In this document: positions 1 through 8,476 of the stretch, in pieces
How positions within the stretch are numbered: position 1 is the stretch's first letter
How the letters are laid out: every line of letters starts with the position of its first letter
Assembly (NCBI RefSeq): GCF_900115295.1
Contig: NZ_FOVZ01000002.1
Span: 1,116,001 to 1,180,000 of the forward strand
Direction of reading: 5' to 3'
DNA from: Sphingomonas sp. OK281
Lineage (GTDB): Bacteria > Pseudomonadota > Alphaproteobacteria > Sphingomonadales > Sphingomonadaceae
DNA length: 64,000 nucleotides
Notes under the pieces: generated by a model
What the model saw: only the letters and a program-made list of their open reading frames with translations
Database searches by the model: none
What the model was told of the DNA's origin: nothing
Translations under genes and position numbers: made by a program

Positions 1-1662
1 TTCAAGCCGTCCGAGATGGTCCAGATCAAGCTCAGCGCAGACTTCACCAACTTCCAGAGCAACTGCTGCACGCAGGTCTATTACCGCGTCGCAACCCGCG
101 ACGTCCCGCGCACCGCCACGCGGCAATTCGCCGGACCGACCGGCCTTGCTGCGCAGTTCAGCTACACGCCACCCAGCACCAATCCTTATGATCGCGTGAC
201 CGATATCGACGCACAGCTAGGCGTCGATACCAACGAGGGCGGCGTCGCAGCGATCGCGGACTGGAACCTGGGCGGCGCGACCCTCACGTCGGTCAGCGCG
301 TGGCGCTTTTGGAACTGGGATGCGGCCAATGATCGCGACTATACCGGCATCCCGATCCAGATCGAGCAGCACATTCCGTCGCGCCAGGACCAGTACAGCC
401 AGGAACTGCGTCTGGCCTCCAACGGCGACCATGCGATCAGCTATGTCGGCGGTCTGTATTTCTTCCGTCAGCGCGTCGTCGGACGGCCGATCTCGATCTA
501 CGGCCCGGCCGCGGCGCGCTACCTGATCGGGACGACCACCGGCGCAAATGCCACCCCGGTACCCGCCAATCTGCTCGATGGCTATGGCACCGATGGCCGG
601 ACCGATTTCCAGTCGAACAGCTACGCCGCGTTCGGCGAAGTGAATTGGCGCCCGGTCGATCGCGTCACGCTGACCGGGGGGCTGCGCTACACCTACGAGC
701 ACAAGACCGGCACCTACGACACGGTCGTGTTCGGCGGGCCCGCCACCACCAACGCCGCGCTGATCAATGCCCGGCTGTCGATCCTGCGCGGCCAGACCTA
801 TGCCGCGAAGGTCAATGACGGCGCGCTGACCGGTCGTGCCAACATCGCGTGGCAGGCGACCGATAATGTACTTGGCTATGTCAGCTACGCGCGGGGCGAG
901 AAGTCGGGGGGCATCAACATGTCCGGGTTGCCGCTGAACGACCAGAACCTGCCGGCAATCGGCACCGCCGTCGTCCGGCCCGAGAAGAACACCGCCTACG
1001 AGGTCGGCGTGAAGACCCGCCTGTTCGACAATCGGCTCACCTTCAACATCGACGGCTTCTACACCCGCGTCACCGATTTCCAGACCAACGTCAGCGACAC
1101 CCGCGCGGCTGCGGCGCTGCGCACCTATCTCGCCAATATTCCGCGCGTAACGGTGAAGGGTGTCGAGGCGGATGCGGTAGCGGCGGTCACCCGCGAGCTA
1201 TCCTTGCGTGCGTCGGTCGCCTACGCGGACGGCAAGTATGACAGCTACCCCGCAGGCCCGTGTCCGATCGAGTTGATCGGCAATACGGCGTCCTCCTGCA
1301 ACCTGAGCGGCACCGGCCTGCCCGGCCTGCCGAAATGGTCCTACACCGTCGGTGGCGATTACCTCCGTCCCGTCGCGACGCTCGGGGGCAGCCTGTTCGC
1401 GCATGCCGATGCGAATTACCGCAGCAAGCAGTTCGGCGATCCCACGGGCTCGCGCTTCACGACGATAGGCAGCTACACTGTCGTCAACGGCAGCATAGGC
1501 TATCGCAGCGAGAAGGGCTGGGAGCTTGCTGTCTTCGCCCGCAACCTGTTCGATCGCGACTACATTCAAAACGTCACGATCCAGGCCGGAAACTCAGGCC
1601 TAATCCTTGCTACGCCAAGCGACCCGCGGACGATCGGCGTGACCTTTCGCGCGCATCAGTGA
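1..1662 (+). CDS. TonB-dependent receptor, C-terminal part (5' end off the window)
   Basis: The reading frame is open from base 1 to the TGA at 1660-1662 and encodes about 553 residues, so the start lies left of the window. It reads as the beta-barrel half of a TonB-dependent outer-membrane receptor: alternating amphipathic strands, stretches such as YEVGVKTRLFDNRLTF and VSYARGEKSGGIN, and a final GVTFRAH strand at the C terminus. The family imports siderophores, vitamins or glycans using energy from TonB-ExbBD. Plug domain and TonB box are not visible here, so the ligand cannot be named. It is followed by about 150 bp and then an insertion sequence. Sphingomonads carry many such receptors. 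The family call is firm; the substrate is unknown. Confidence 0.9.
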   Translation, partial: FKPSEMVQIKLSADFTNFQSNCCTQVYYRVATRDVPRTATRQFAGPTGLAAQFSYTPPSTNPYDRVTDIDAQLGVDTNEGGVAAIADWNLGGATLTSVSAWRFWNWDAANDRDYTGIPIQIEQHIPSRQDQYSQELRLASNGDHAISYVGGLYFFRQRVVGRPISIYGPAAARYLIGTTTGANATPVPANLLDGYGTDGRTDFQSNSYAAFGEVNWRPVDRVTLTGGLRYTYEHKTGTYDTVVFGGPATTNAALINARLSILRGQTYAAKVNDGALTGRANIAWQATDNVLGYVSYARGEKSGGINMSGLPLNDQNLPAIGTAVVRPEKNTAYEVGVKTRLFDNRLTFNIDGFYTRVTDFQTNVSDTRAAAALRTYLANIPRVTVKGVEADAVAAVTRELSLRASVAYADGKYDSYPAGPCPIELIGNTASSCNLSGTGLPGLPKWSYTVGGDYLRPVATLGGSLFAHADANYRSKQFGDPTGSRFTTIGSYTVVNGSIGYRSEKGWELAVFARNLFDRDYIQNVTIQAGNSGLILATPSDPRTIGVTFRAHQ

Positions 1663-1822
1663 CGGTGAGGAACGATATCGCCGAGGGGAACTCGCCGTCC
1701 GCAAAGCATCGCGATTATCGAGTGCGTCGGGCAAGTAGCTTTCGTCATCGGCTCCAATGCTACCTGTGGTACTACTGAAGCGGTCGGGCGTCTGGCGCGT
1801 GATACCCAGCTGTTGTTGCCCC

Positions 1823-3083
1823 CTAAAGGCCTGACAGGGCCTCGCAGGTTTTCGCGATGAACTCGCGGGGTGATCGATAGCGCAAAGCGCGGTGCGGATG
1901 CACCTCGTTATAATGGGCGAACCAGCCACGCAGTTGGTCGATGGCACTCTGCGCATTCGGCCTGGGGTTCACGCGGACATAATCGCGCTTGAGGGTGCGA
2001 ACGAACACCTCCGCCATGCCGTTCGATTGAGGACTGCTGACTGGGTCGTGCGCGGGATCAGCCCAATGCCCCAGGCAAACGCACGTGTGTTGCGAACGGT
2101 GTAACAGCTGCCCCCTTCGGTTTCGCTCGGGACAGGATTATCGGTGAGCCACTCGATCGGTTCGGGTACGCGGTTCACCTGTCCGTAGCGATGCTCGACC
2201 GTGGCGACCATCAAGTCCTCGACGTCCTTTGCGGTGATGCCGCCCGTCGTTGCCACGTGTCCCATGGCTTCACGGTCGCAGCAGTCGAGCGCGAATGCGA
2301 CACGCACCTTCTCGCCATTGTCGCAGGTGATCTCCAACCCGTCGGAGCACCAGCGGGTGTTGCGGAGGTCGACGGCGACGCGGCCGTCGTGACGCCGTTC
2401 CTCGCGGCGTTCGCCGTCTTGCTGGAGTAGCAGCCCGTGCATCTTCATGACGCGGTATACGCGTTTCGGATTGCGCGCTTCGCGCCAGGTATTCCCGGCC
2501 TCCCGGCGCAGCAGAGCATGCACGCGGCGATAGCCATAGGCAGGCAGATCGGCGACGAGCACGCGAATGTCGGCGACCAGCTCGGCATCCGGCAGCGGTG
2601 GTCGTCCGCGTGGGCGAGGTGCTGGGCGATGGCGCATTGCGGACAGGTGTGGGCGAGTGATGCCGACCGCCTCTTCGACAGCGCTCACCGTCCCTCCCGC
2701 GGCAACGAGGTCGAGCGCAACAGCAGTTTTGTTGGGCCTGCGGCCCGGGACACGGCCTCGCGCCGCAGCACGTTCTCCATGGCCTTTTACCGAGCAGCCG
2801 GTGTAGCTCGCGTCCTGCGCCTCGAGCGCGCGGTACTCGGACGCCGGCACCACGTCCTCGCCCGCTGTTGCGGCGGTCAGTGCACCCTGCGTCATCAGGC
2901 GCCGCCAGGCGATTATCTGATTGCCACCGATGCCGTGCCGGCGGGCGACGAGCGACACGCTCATCCCCGGCAGATACGTCTCCTCGACGATCCGGACCTT
3001 TCTTCCGGTGTCCACCGCCTCCGGCGCTGAACACCGGAGAGGACCTCGCCATCATTGTAACGCCTGGTCGTACCGTCAGTCAT
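1823..3083 (-). pseudogene. IS2-group transposase OrfA/OrfB, frameshifted
   Basis: The OrfA start is at 3083 (MTDGTTRRYNDGEVLSGVQ). The helix-turn-helix part (MSVSLVARRHGIGGNQI) lies in another frame, so one base is lost near 3001. OrfB follows with RGRPPLPDAELVADIRVLV, AYGYRRVHALLRR and the first DDE aspartate in RWCSDGLEITCDNGEKVRVA. The second motif (WLTDN) is split from GSCYTVRNTRAFA by eight extra residues, which are the REP-like insertion at 2112-2136. A further 1-base loss near 2043 separates IGLIPRTT from SNGMAEVFVRTLKRDYV, the segment with the third acidic residue. The C terminus HPHRALRYRSPREF is normal for the family. OrfA and OrfB normally join by programmed frameshifting, but the two other breaks are not programmed. 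Confidence 0.8.
2112..2136. repeat. REP-like short repeat inserted in the IS transposase
   Basis: About 24 bp (plus strand CCCTTCGGTTTCGCTCGGG followed by ACAGG) sit between the codons for LTDN and GSCY of the IS2-group OrfB. Family members have LTDNGSCY without a gap, so this is an insertion that keeps the frame. The sequence closely resembles the dispersed motif CCTTCGACTTCGCTCAGGAC that I know from sphingomonad genomes. That identification is from memory and was not searched. Confidence 0.6.
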
Positions 3084-3138
3084 GTGCCTCACTCTTATCT
3101 GAGAGCGGCTCTGTCAGGGCATTTAGGAGGCCACCTCA

Positions 3139-3744
3139 GGAGCCACCGCCATAATTATAGCTGGGTACACTCCGAGCTCGGCTCTGTCGCCGGGTCGAAC
3201 GGTGAGGCGTGCTGGACCAGAACGAGGAGCGACGGCTGGACCGGCCGATGCGCTCCTCGTTCGTGTAGGAGCTACGACTTGCGGCACGGGTCTGCCGCAG
3301 GCTTGCGCGGTTCGCATCTGCGGTGCTCTGCTCGCCGAAATAACGCGATGCGACCCAGCAGCTTCGCGGCGCATGGCGGATCGGTGACCAATCATCCCGG
3401 CGCTGCTCTACGGATACATCGGTACCGGCGGAAATTCGGGCAACGACGCGCGCCGTAGTCGTAGGTTGGTTCTTGCAGTTGACGTTGCTCAAACTGTCGT
3501 GGCACTCGCGGTTCCGGAAATTAAGCCGGCGACGATTACCAAACATCTCTAAATACCGGGCATCCACCACTCCTGTGTTTCTCAAGAATCCGGCCCCCTG
3601 AGTAGGCCGTAATGCCGCACTCCATGTCTATCAACGACCACCGTTACATTCGATTCGGATGAAGATTTATCGTTGACCCCGAATGACTTGCGCGACACGC
3701 TCCAAACATTGGTCTGGGGAGGCCGAATCAGGAGGGGTTATATT
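3139..3744. other. Stretch with no recognised gene
   Basis: About 600 bp between the IS2-group element and the next gene. Short open frames exist on both strands but they are arginine- and serine-rich translations of high-GC DNA, lack good ribosome binding sites and match nothing I recognise. The last 20 bp hold the strong AGGAGG site of the following gene. Confidence 0.5.
3730..3735 (+). promoter_or_regulatory. Strong Shine-Dalgarno site AGGAGG
   Basis: AGGAGG lies nine bases before the ATG at 3745. It decides the start in favour of 3745 over the longer upstream frame that opens at 3673, because the protein from 3745 begins with a clean signal peptide. Confidence 0.75.
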
Positions 3745-4314
3745 ATGAAATATACAATTGGCGCGCTCGCGTGCGCGCTTACTCTCGCCGTGCCTGCGGT
3801 TCAGGCGCAGACGGCTCCAGTCGCGACCGCTGCTACCACGTCGGGAACGCTTCGTGCCGGAACGTCGGTTCCGCTAAAAATGGCTGAAGGGCTGACCACG
3901 TAGGGCAAGAAGCTCAAGGTGGGGCAGCGTTTTCAGATGGAGACCGCGGAGGCTGTCATGATCGACGGCAACGTCGTCATCCCAGCCGGCAGCCCTGCGA
4001 CCGGCGAGATCACGGAAGTCAGGAACAAGGGCATGTGGGGCAAGTCCGGCCGCATCAACGGACGCGTCCTGTACGTGCGTGCAAATGGTCGCCAGATCCG
4101 CATGAGCGGCTCGATCGACGATAAGGGGAAGACCGGGACCGCGGGCGTGGTCGGTGCCGCGGTGCTGATCCCGGTCGCGGGTTTCTTCATGACCGGAACG
4201 AGCGCAGACATTCCCCTCGGCTCGCCGGTGACCGCCTTTATCGATGAGGACGTCTCGGTTGCCGTCGTACCGGCAAGTGCGCCGATGGTTGTCACCGCGC
4301 CGGCGAAAAACTGA
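3745..4314 (+). pseudogene. Exported protein gene interrupted by one in-frame amber codon
   Basis: Translation from ATG 3745 gives a signal peptide (MKYTIGALACALTLAVPAVQA) and then LRAGTSVPLKMAEGLTT before a TAG at 3901-3903. The same frame continues at once with GKKLKVGQRFQMETAEAVM and runs to 4314 without another stop. The continuation keeps a coherent composition, VIPAGSPATGEITEVRNKGM and a glycine-rich hydrophobic segment (GVVGAAVLIPVAGFFMTGTS). The whole would be a 190-residue envelope protein. A single change, for example AAG or CAG to TAG, explains the break. It could be a nonsense allele, a suppressed codon or a sequencing error. Function is unknown; the second half resembles small exported proteins with a beta-barrel-like core, but I would not name a family. 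Confidence 0.7.
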
Positions 4315-4354
4315 CGTAGCGAGCGCGGGTGTGATCGCCCGCGCTCGTCTAGCT

Positions 4355-4543
4355 TCAGACTGGCTTGGCGCCAGCCGTGCCACACTTCGCGAATTTGCCA
4401 TTAGCGCTCTTGCACCGGACCACTTTGGCCGGTGCCTTCGGGCATTTGGTGAAGCGCCCCTTGGCGTCCTTGCAGGGCGCAGCCATTGAGGGCGCCCCGA
4501 CAAGCAGGGATAGCGAGGCAGCAGCGAACAGCAGTTTATGCAT
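4355..4543 (-). CDS. Small secreted protein with paired CKxAxGxFxKC motifs
   Basis: A 62-residue protein with a clear signal peptide (MHKLLFAAASLSLLVGAPSMA). The mature part is about 40 residues and contains the repeated unit CKDAKGRFTKC and CKSANGKFAKC, separated by a lysine- and proline-rich linker. The two cysteine pairs suggest two small disulfide loops in the periplasm or outside the cell. I have seen such short repeats in hypothetical proteins of sphingomonads and xanthomonads, but no function is known to me. It faces the broken exported-protein gene (convergent). Confidence 0.6.
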   Translation of the reverse strand: MHKLLFAAASLSLLVGAPSMAAPCKDAKGRFTKCPKAPAKVVRCKSANGKFAKCGTAGAKPV

Positions 4544-4681
4544 CTAACAATCTCCCTGCCCTCAGTGGGCGGGATCGATGATATGCCGACGGCCGCGTCG
4601 GTCAACTTACAAACCCTTCATCAGTTTCTCGGAGCTTTCTGCTAGCCGTGCGTTGGCTGCCTAGCAGATCTGGAGGTTGCC

Positions 4682-5023
4682 ATGACGAACGACAGCACGC
4701 CGAGGCCTAACGACAATGTACGAGTAAAGTCGCAGTCCGCAGACCGTAACAAAAACGGTTTTGGTAAAGGCAAAGGCTACTCGGGCGACGAGTACGACAG
4801 CGCGAATCATGCGGCTGAGCGGCACCTTCAAAAGCGCGACGGTGCGCCAAAAGAAGGCGCTGGCGAAGCCGCTGACGGTCGCGACATCCCACCCGAGGCA
4901 GGCAAACGGGCGTACATCGACAACAAGACCGGGGAGGTTCACGGTAGCGGATCGAGCGCAGGTGGCGGCAACGCCGGTGAAGACATCGATCTCGACACGT
5001 CGCGAAGTGGACCCGAGGAATAA
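4682..5023 (+). CDS. Small hydrophilic protein of unknown function
   Basis: A 113-residue protein with no signal peptide and no hydrophobic segment. It is rich in Asp, Glu, Lys, Gly, Ser and Asn and has low complexity (KNGFGKGKGYSGDEYDSANH at the start, GSGSSAGGGNAGEDIDLDTS at the end), so it is probably disordered. TGGAGG precedes the ATG at a good distance. The composition recalls stress-induced hydrophilic proteins, but no domain supports a function. Confidence 0.55.
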   Translation: MTNDSTPRPNDNVRVKSQSADRNKNGFGKGKGYSGDEYDSANHAAERHLQKRDGAPKEGAGEAADGRDIPPEAGKRAYIDNKTGEVHGSGSSAGGGNAGEDIDLDTSRSGPEE

Positions 5024-5143
5024 TCGACGAAAGGCGCTCGATGGTTCGGTGGCGCGAAAGCATCCAACTGGCGCCCCGAATTTTAGTCCTGCTTCATCAG
5101 GATGGAGCGCGTGGGGGAGGGGGGGCGTCCGGCAGCCGGAAAC

Positions 5144-5410
5144 CTAATTTTGCCCGGCGCTGTTGCGCATGTTCGACATGCGCTCGGCGCTGGATGTATT
5201 CGCGTCATCGATAGCAGCCCATTCTTCCTTCGAGTGGCAGGTTCGAGTCGGGAATAGGGAACCTGTTCTGGTCTCACTTCGACAAACAGGCTTGGGTGGC
5301 TTAATTTGCGCTGCTGGCACGGCTGCACCTGTTGCGCTCGAAGGCGCATTGGTTTGTGCAAGCGCCGCACTCGATCCCACCAACGCAGCTGCTATCCAAG
5401 CCTTCATCAT
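5144..5410 (-). CDS. Small secreted protein with conserved CRSE...CHSKEEW core
   Basis: An 88-residue protein with a signal peptide (MMKAWIAAALVGSSAALA), a short proline- and alanine-rich linker and the core VCRSETRTGSLFPTRTCHSK followed by EEWAAIDDANTSSAERM. I recognise this core from short exported proteins that recur in sphingomonad genomes; the two cysteines probably form a disulfide. Role unknown. The conserved core makes it very likely a real gene. Confidence 0.65.
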   Translation of the reverse strand: MMKAWIAAALVGSSAALAQTNAPSSATGAAVPAAQIKPPKPVCRSETRTGSLFPTRTCHSKEEWAAIDDANTSSAERMSNMRNSAGQN

Positions 5411-5641
5411 GACTATCCCATATCATTTCGGGCAATGTTACTGACGTTGTCGACCTGCGCAAGTCGCTTAATGACGCAGAAATTGGGGGCCTCGCCGTCG
5501 AGCTAGACGGCGTGAGAATCGCACGCTGGACGCACCTCTGATAATGCGCCCATCCCCTTTGGGGCAGTTGTACGGACGCGATCCTCGCCGGACGGCATGC
5601 GAGCCTCTAGGCGGTGCGCATCTGCTGGTTTGGAGCGTTAC

Positions 5642-5863
5642 ATGTTTGAGTTCCTAGCGATCGTTCCCGCAGTGGCAGCGATGTGGATTGGCACACGATC
5701 GGTCCTCAAGTCTCGCTCTCGTCGACAAAAGTCCGAACGCCGCCAACAGCGTCATAAGCGAGAAGCGGGAATCTGGTGGGCTTCGATGTGGCTGTCGAGG
5801 GACGAGCGCCAGAAGAAGCTCACATATCGCCAGGACCAAAGACTGGGATGCGCAACGAGATGA
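5642..5863 (+). CDS. Possible small membrane protein
   Basis: A 73-residue frame starts at an ATG preceded by GGAG seven bases upstream. It has one hydrophobic helix (FEFLAIVPAVAAMWIGT) followed by a strongly basic tail. No family is recognised. The flanks at 5411-5641 and 5864-6157 hold nothing I can support. It may be chance coding in high-GC DNA. Confidence 0.3.
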   Translation: MFEFLAIVPAVAAMWIGTRSVLKSRSRRQKSERRQQRHKREAGIWWASMWLSRDERQKKLTYRQDQRLGCATR

Positions 5864-6157
5864 AAATACCGCGTGCGCTTATCGGTCATCGCCGGCGGAA
5901 AGCTAAAACTTTGCATGACATCCCACTGGCGATCCGACTGATCCAGATGCGGAATTACGATGATACGGGATCACCGCACTAGCAAATGGCGTCCGTTTCG
6001 ACAGAGCGATGCTTCTTTCAACCGAAAAGGCGCGCCTCTCTCTCTGGCGCAGGGCGAAAGTGACATCGGCCTGAGTTGTGACGGACATACGGTCAGCAAT
6101 CGGGCCGCAACGTTGCCCGAGCATGTATCCACACGTCGGATTCCGCGGTGACGGCTG

Positions 6158-6418
6158 CTACGTCGCGACAGGTGCAAGCAGCTTCGTAGGACGCGCGTCG
6201 GGCCGCCGCGCATCCTTTAGCAACTCAACGAGCCCTTGGCCCTCAAAGGTGAACGGTGAAACGTGCCGATCCGGCATCGATACCCGCACCCCCTTTAAAG
6301 CGCTGGCTCCAAGCGTCTGTAGTCCAGCTACTAGCGCCGCCAATGTGCCCTCACCGATAATGACGGACTCGTCGCCGCGGCGTTCGACGGCGACCGCATT
6401 CTCGTTCCACAGTGGCAT
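6158..6418 (-). CDS. Hypothetical protein, 86 residues
   Basis: The minus-strand ATG at 6418 is preceded by GGGGAGG, a good ribosome binding site. The product has no signal peptide or membrane segment. It has a balanced soluble composition (MPLWNENAVAVERRGDESVI, then GTLAALVAGLQTLGASALKG). No domain is recognised. The ribosome site and composition argue for a real gene. It stands alone between short non-coding stretches. Confidence 0.45.
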   Translation of the reverse strand: MPLWNENAVAVERRGDESVIIGEGTLAALVAGLQTLGASALKGVRVSMPDRHVSPFTFEGQGLVELLKDARRPDARPTKLLAPVAT

Positions 6419-6581
6419 ATGTTAGCCTCCCCGCCCAGATTCTCTGAGTTGCTCAAGGGTAATCGAAACGAAGCCGGCATGGTTTTAATTCGTATTGATC
6501 TGCCGCACGATGACCTGTCACTTAGCGATACTCCGTCCTGCATCGAACCGGTCGCATCATGTTGAGTTGGCGTCGTGTCGG

Positions 6582-6776
6582 TTACACCGCTTCTATGTCA
6601 CGGTAACCAGGTCGGGCTTGTGGCGTTAGGGCCAGGAGGGCCAGCCGCATGGCTTTCACGGCGTCCCGCTTGCCCGCGCTGGTCGAACGGGCCTCGTTGA
6701 CCTTGCCCAACTCGCCTACCGTTAGCGCACGCCCAAGTTGCCGTTCGTAATGTGAGATGAACCTGCTGGGTTTCAT
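6582..6776 (-). CDS. Hypothetical protein, 64 residues
   Basis: A short soluble, basic protein (MKPSRFISHYERQLGRALTV at the N terminus). The helical pattern and sensible amino-acid composition fit a real small protein, but no family is recognised and the ribosome binding site is weak. Confidence 0.35.
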   Translation of the reverse strand: MKPSRFISHYERQLGRALTVGELGKVNEARSTSAGKRDAVKAMRLALLALTPQARPGYRDIEAV

Positions 6777-6848
6777 GTCGCGATCTTAGATTAGGTCGGC
6801 GGCATCACCTAATGCTCACTATCGCCCAAACTTGACGCTTCGACGGAG

Positions 6849-7256
6849 CTATTTGCCTTGCTCGTCGCTCGCCAGAACGATCTGATAGAGCCGTTGTGCC
6901 GGCGCCGTAGGGATATTCAAGGCAAAGCCGATAATAAACGCGCTCCCTCGGGCACTTTCTTCGTCGTCAGCTGCACGTCGCATCGACCATTGGCCAAACT
7001 GCCTTGATGACACTTGCCGGTCAAACAGCACCTCGATGTCGGCATGCCGTAGGTCTGTGCGGATACGACCCATGGTTTGCTCGACAGCGCTAGGATCTCC
7101 CTCAAGCACCTGCGCAAAGTGGTGCCCATCAGCCCACAACATTCCGGTAACGTCGGTTTTTGCGTTGCGGCTAATCGAGGACGACACGATCGCTGCTATC
7201 CCGCTTGGATCGGGGCCCATGCGGGATTTGCTGATGTAAATTATTCGACGGAGCAT
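6849..7256 (-). CDS. BLUF-domain blue-light sensor, stand-alone
   Basis: The 135-residue protein is a BLUF (sensors of blue light using FAD) domain with little else. It starts MLRRIIYISKS, which carries the flavin-proximal Tyr7. Asn31 lies in SRNAKTDVTGML, Gln49 in GHHFAQVLEG, and Trp90 and Met92 in FGQWSM, so the residues of the photocycle hydrogen-bond network appear intact. I chose ATG 7256 rather than an upstream start because the domain begins there; the upstream 18 residues look non-coding. Short BLUF proteins act by binding a partner or forming decamers rather than through a fused output domain. No partner gene (EAL, GGDEF, MerR type) lies next to it. The last 40 residues are the usual C-terminal helices. 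Confidence 0.85.
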   Translation of the reverse strand: MLRRIIYISKSRMGPDPSGIAAIVSSSISRNAKTDVTGMLWADGHHFAQVLEGDPSAVEQTMGRIRTDLRHADIEVLFDRQVSSRQFGQWSMRRAADDEESARGSAFIIGFALNIPTAPAQRLYQIVLASDEQGK

Positions 7257-7602
7257 CGATGGTGAACGAGTAACCGTGGAATTGGTTCGCTTCCGTTCGA
7301 CAGCAAGCACCCATCATTCGGTTCTATCGGCTTTCGCTCATACGCAACCCGACGCCTTTCCCCATCTCAGCCTTTCCGCTTACGCCCACTTGTTGCCGTT
7401 GAAGCTGGAGGTTCCCAAGAGCGGACACTCAGCCGAACTGGCGACGGTGCAAATATCGTGACGAATCCCGAGCGTGCGTGGCCCAATGGGAGAAGTGAAG
7501 GCGGAACGACCAATGGGCGCCATCTGCTCCCGTATTGTCTGCCAGCCACTCTACCTCGCGCATATCAAGCGTGAGATCGCCGAGGTCATCAATTGAGTCG
7601 CC
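7257..7602. other. Stretch with no recognised gene
   Basis: About 350 bp upstream of the BLUF gene. It should carry that gene's promoter on the minus strand. Short frames here have no good ribosome site or recognisable content. Confidence 0.4.
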
Positions 7603-8025
7603 TCAACCCAATTTGGCGTCCGATCCATCGGCTGGGTCCGCAAGCGGATAGAGACTATAATCCGGAAAGCGTGCGACGGCCCTCCGGAATAGATCGGGGC
7701 CGCCCTCACGGGGGGGGGCTTCCAGATCGCCGTCAGAGGGCTCCGCGTCGGCGGTGACGTGATATGCGGCAATGCGGCGACCCAGAGCCCCTGTCAGCGC
7801 CGCGTCAGTGGGAACCTGGCCGTCCTGAACGACGGCCATAAACTGCGGGGCTGCGTCGATCGCGGGTGAGGTGTGCATGCGTTTGGAATGGCACCAGATG
7901 TCATTATCTCCAACGGCTGCTTTTCCGACTAATCCGTGAAGAGCAGACGGGCCGATTTCCTGCCCATTCCGGACGTCATTCTCGTAATTTCTAATTGCAT
8001 GAGGGAGGCGGCTCCGTAGCGCCAC
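7603..8025 (-). CDS. Hypothetical protein, uncertain
   Basis: A 140-residue frame with plausible composition in its middle (MAVVQDGQVPTDAALTGALG, then RRIAAYHVTADAE). No strong ribosome site is seen before the first ATG, and an internal ATG at 7878 could be the true start. No family is recognised. It is divergent from the gene pair at 8058. Confidence 0.3.
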   Translation of the reverse strand: MALRSRLPHAIRNYENDVRNGQEIGPSALHGLVGKAAVGDNDIWCHSKRMHTSPAIDAAPQFMAVVQDGQVPTDAALTGALGRRIAAYHVTADAEPSDGDLEAPPREGGPDLFRRAVARFPDYSLYPLADPADGSDAKLG

Positions 8026-8057
8026 CTGCGCGTTTGAGCACCGTGAAGGAGACTTAC

Positions 8058-8249
8058 ATGGCCATGCGAGAGAAGATTACTGACGGTGCGAACGAGCGCG
8101 CTATCGATGAGCCGATTGCCGGCACTGCACCAAGCATCCCTGACGATGCGCTGTTACCGGGTGAGGAGTTGCTCAAGGCGCCAAGCGATGAGGAAGTCGC
8201 CCGCGTTGCCAAGAAGTTGGGCGCTCCAAAGCCGAAGGAGGCGCCGTGA
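8058..8249 (+). CDS. Small acidic hypothetical protein, first of a pair
   Basis: A 63-residue protein begins MAMREKITDGANERAIDEPI; I chose ATG 8058, about 14 bases after GAAGGAG. It is acidic and alanine/proline rich without membrane segments (DEEVARVAKKLGAPKPKEAP at the end). Its TGA overlaps the ATG of the next gene, so the two are probably co-translated. Function unknown. Confidence 0.5.
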   Translation: MAMREKITDGANERAIDEPIAGTAPSIPDDALLPGEELLKAPSDEEVARVAKKLGAPKPKEAP

Positions 8250-8476
8250 TGGCTGACGCGGCAACGCAAACGCGGCAGCGCGAGATCGCGACCGAACACC
8301 TCCTGTTCAAGCTCATGGAGTATGTCGAGGCGCGGCACGCGGGATTGCTCGACTTTATGGAGCAAAGTCTTGACCATCTCGGCGACCCGGCAACTGATGC
8401 CACGAAAAATGACGAAGCCGTGCGTCAGATCGCAAGGGGCATGATCGTCGGCGCACGGAAGCAGCGCGTGAACTGA
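8249..8476 (+). CDS. Small helical hypothetical protein, second of a pair
   Basis: A 75-residue protein that starts in a TGATG overlap with the gene before it. It is predicted to be helical and soluble (REIATEHLLFKLMEYVEARH, then LLDFMEQSLDHLGD). Its 3' end overlaps the opposite-strand umuC remnant by about 50 bp, so one of the two probably gained or lost its original end. Function unknown. Confidence 0.5.
   Translation: MADAATQTRQREIATEHLLFKLMEYVEARHAGLLDFMEQSLDHLGDPATDATKNDEAVRQIARGMIVGARKQRVN

Larger units (their letters stand above)
1811..3138 (-). mobile_element. Degenerate IS3-family (IS2-group) insertion sequence
   Basis: The element is about 1.33 kb, normal for the IS2 group. Imperfect terminal inverted repeats are visible: the left end starts TGTTGTTGCCCCCTAAAGGC and the right end, read on the minus strand, starts TGAGGTGGCCTCCTAAATGC; both continue into TGACAG. 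IS3-type ends begin TG and finish CA, as seen here. I find no convincing target duplication (CAGC on the left, GGAG on the right), which suggests an old or rearranged copy. The transposase reading frames on the minus strand are broken, so the copy is probably immobile. Confidence 0.8.

Noticed and set aside
3136..3585. 149-residue minus-strand frame right of the IS2-group element
   Set aside because: Ser/Arg-rich low-quality translation with no family and no ribosome site.
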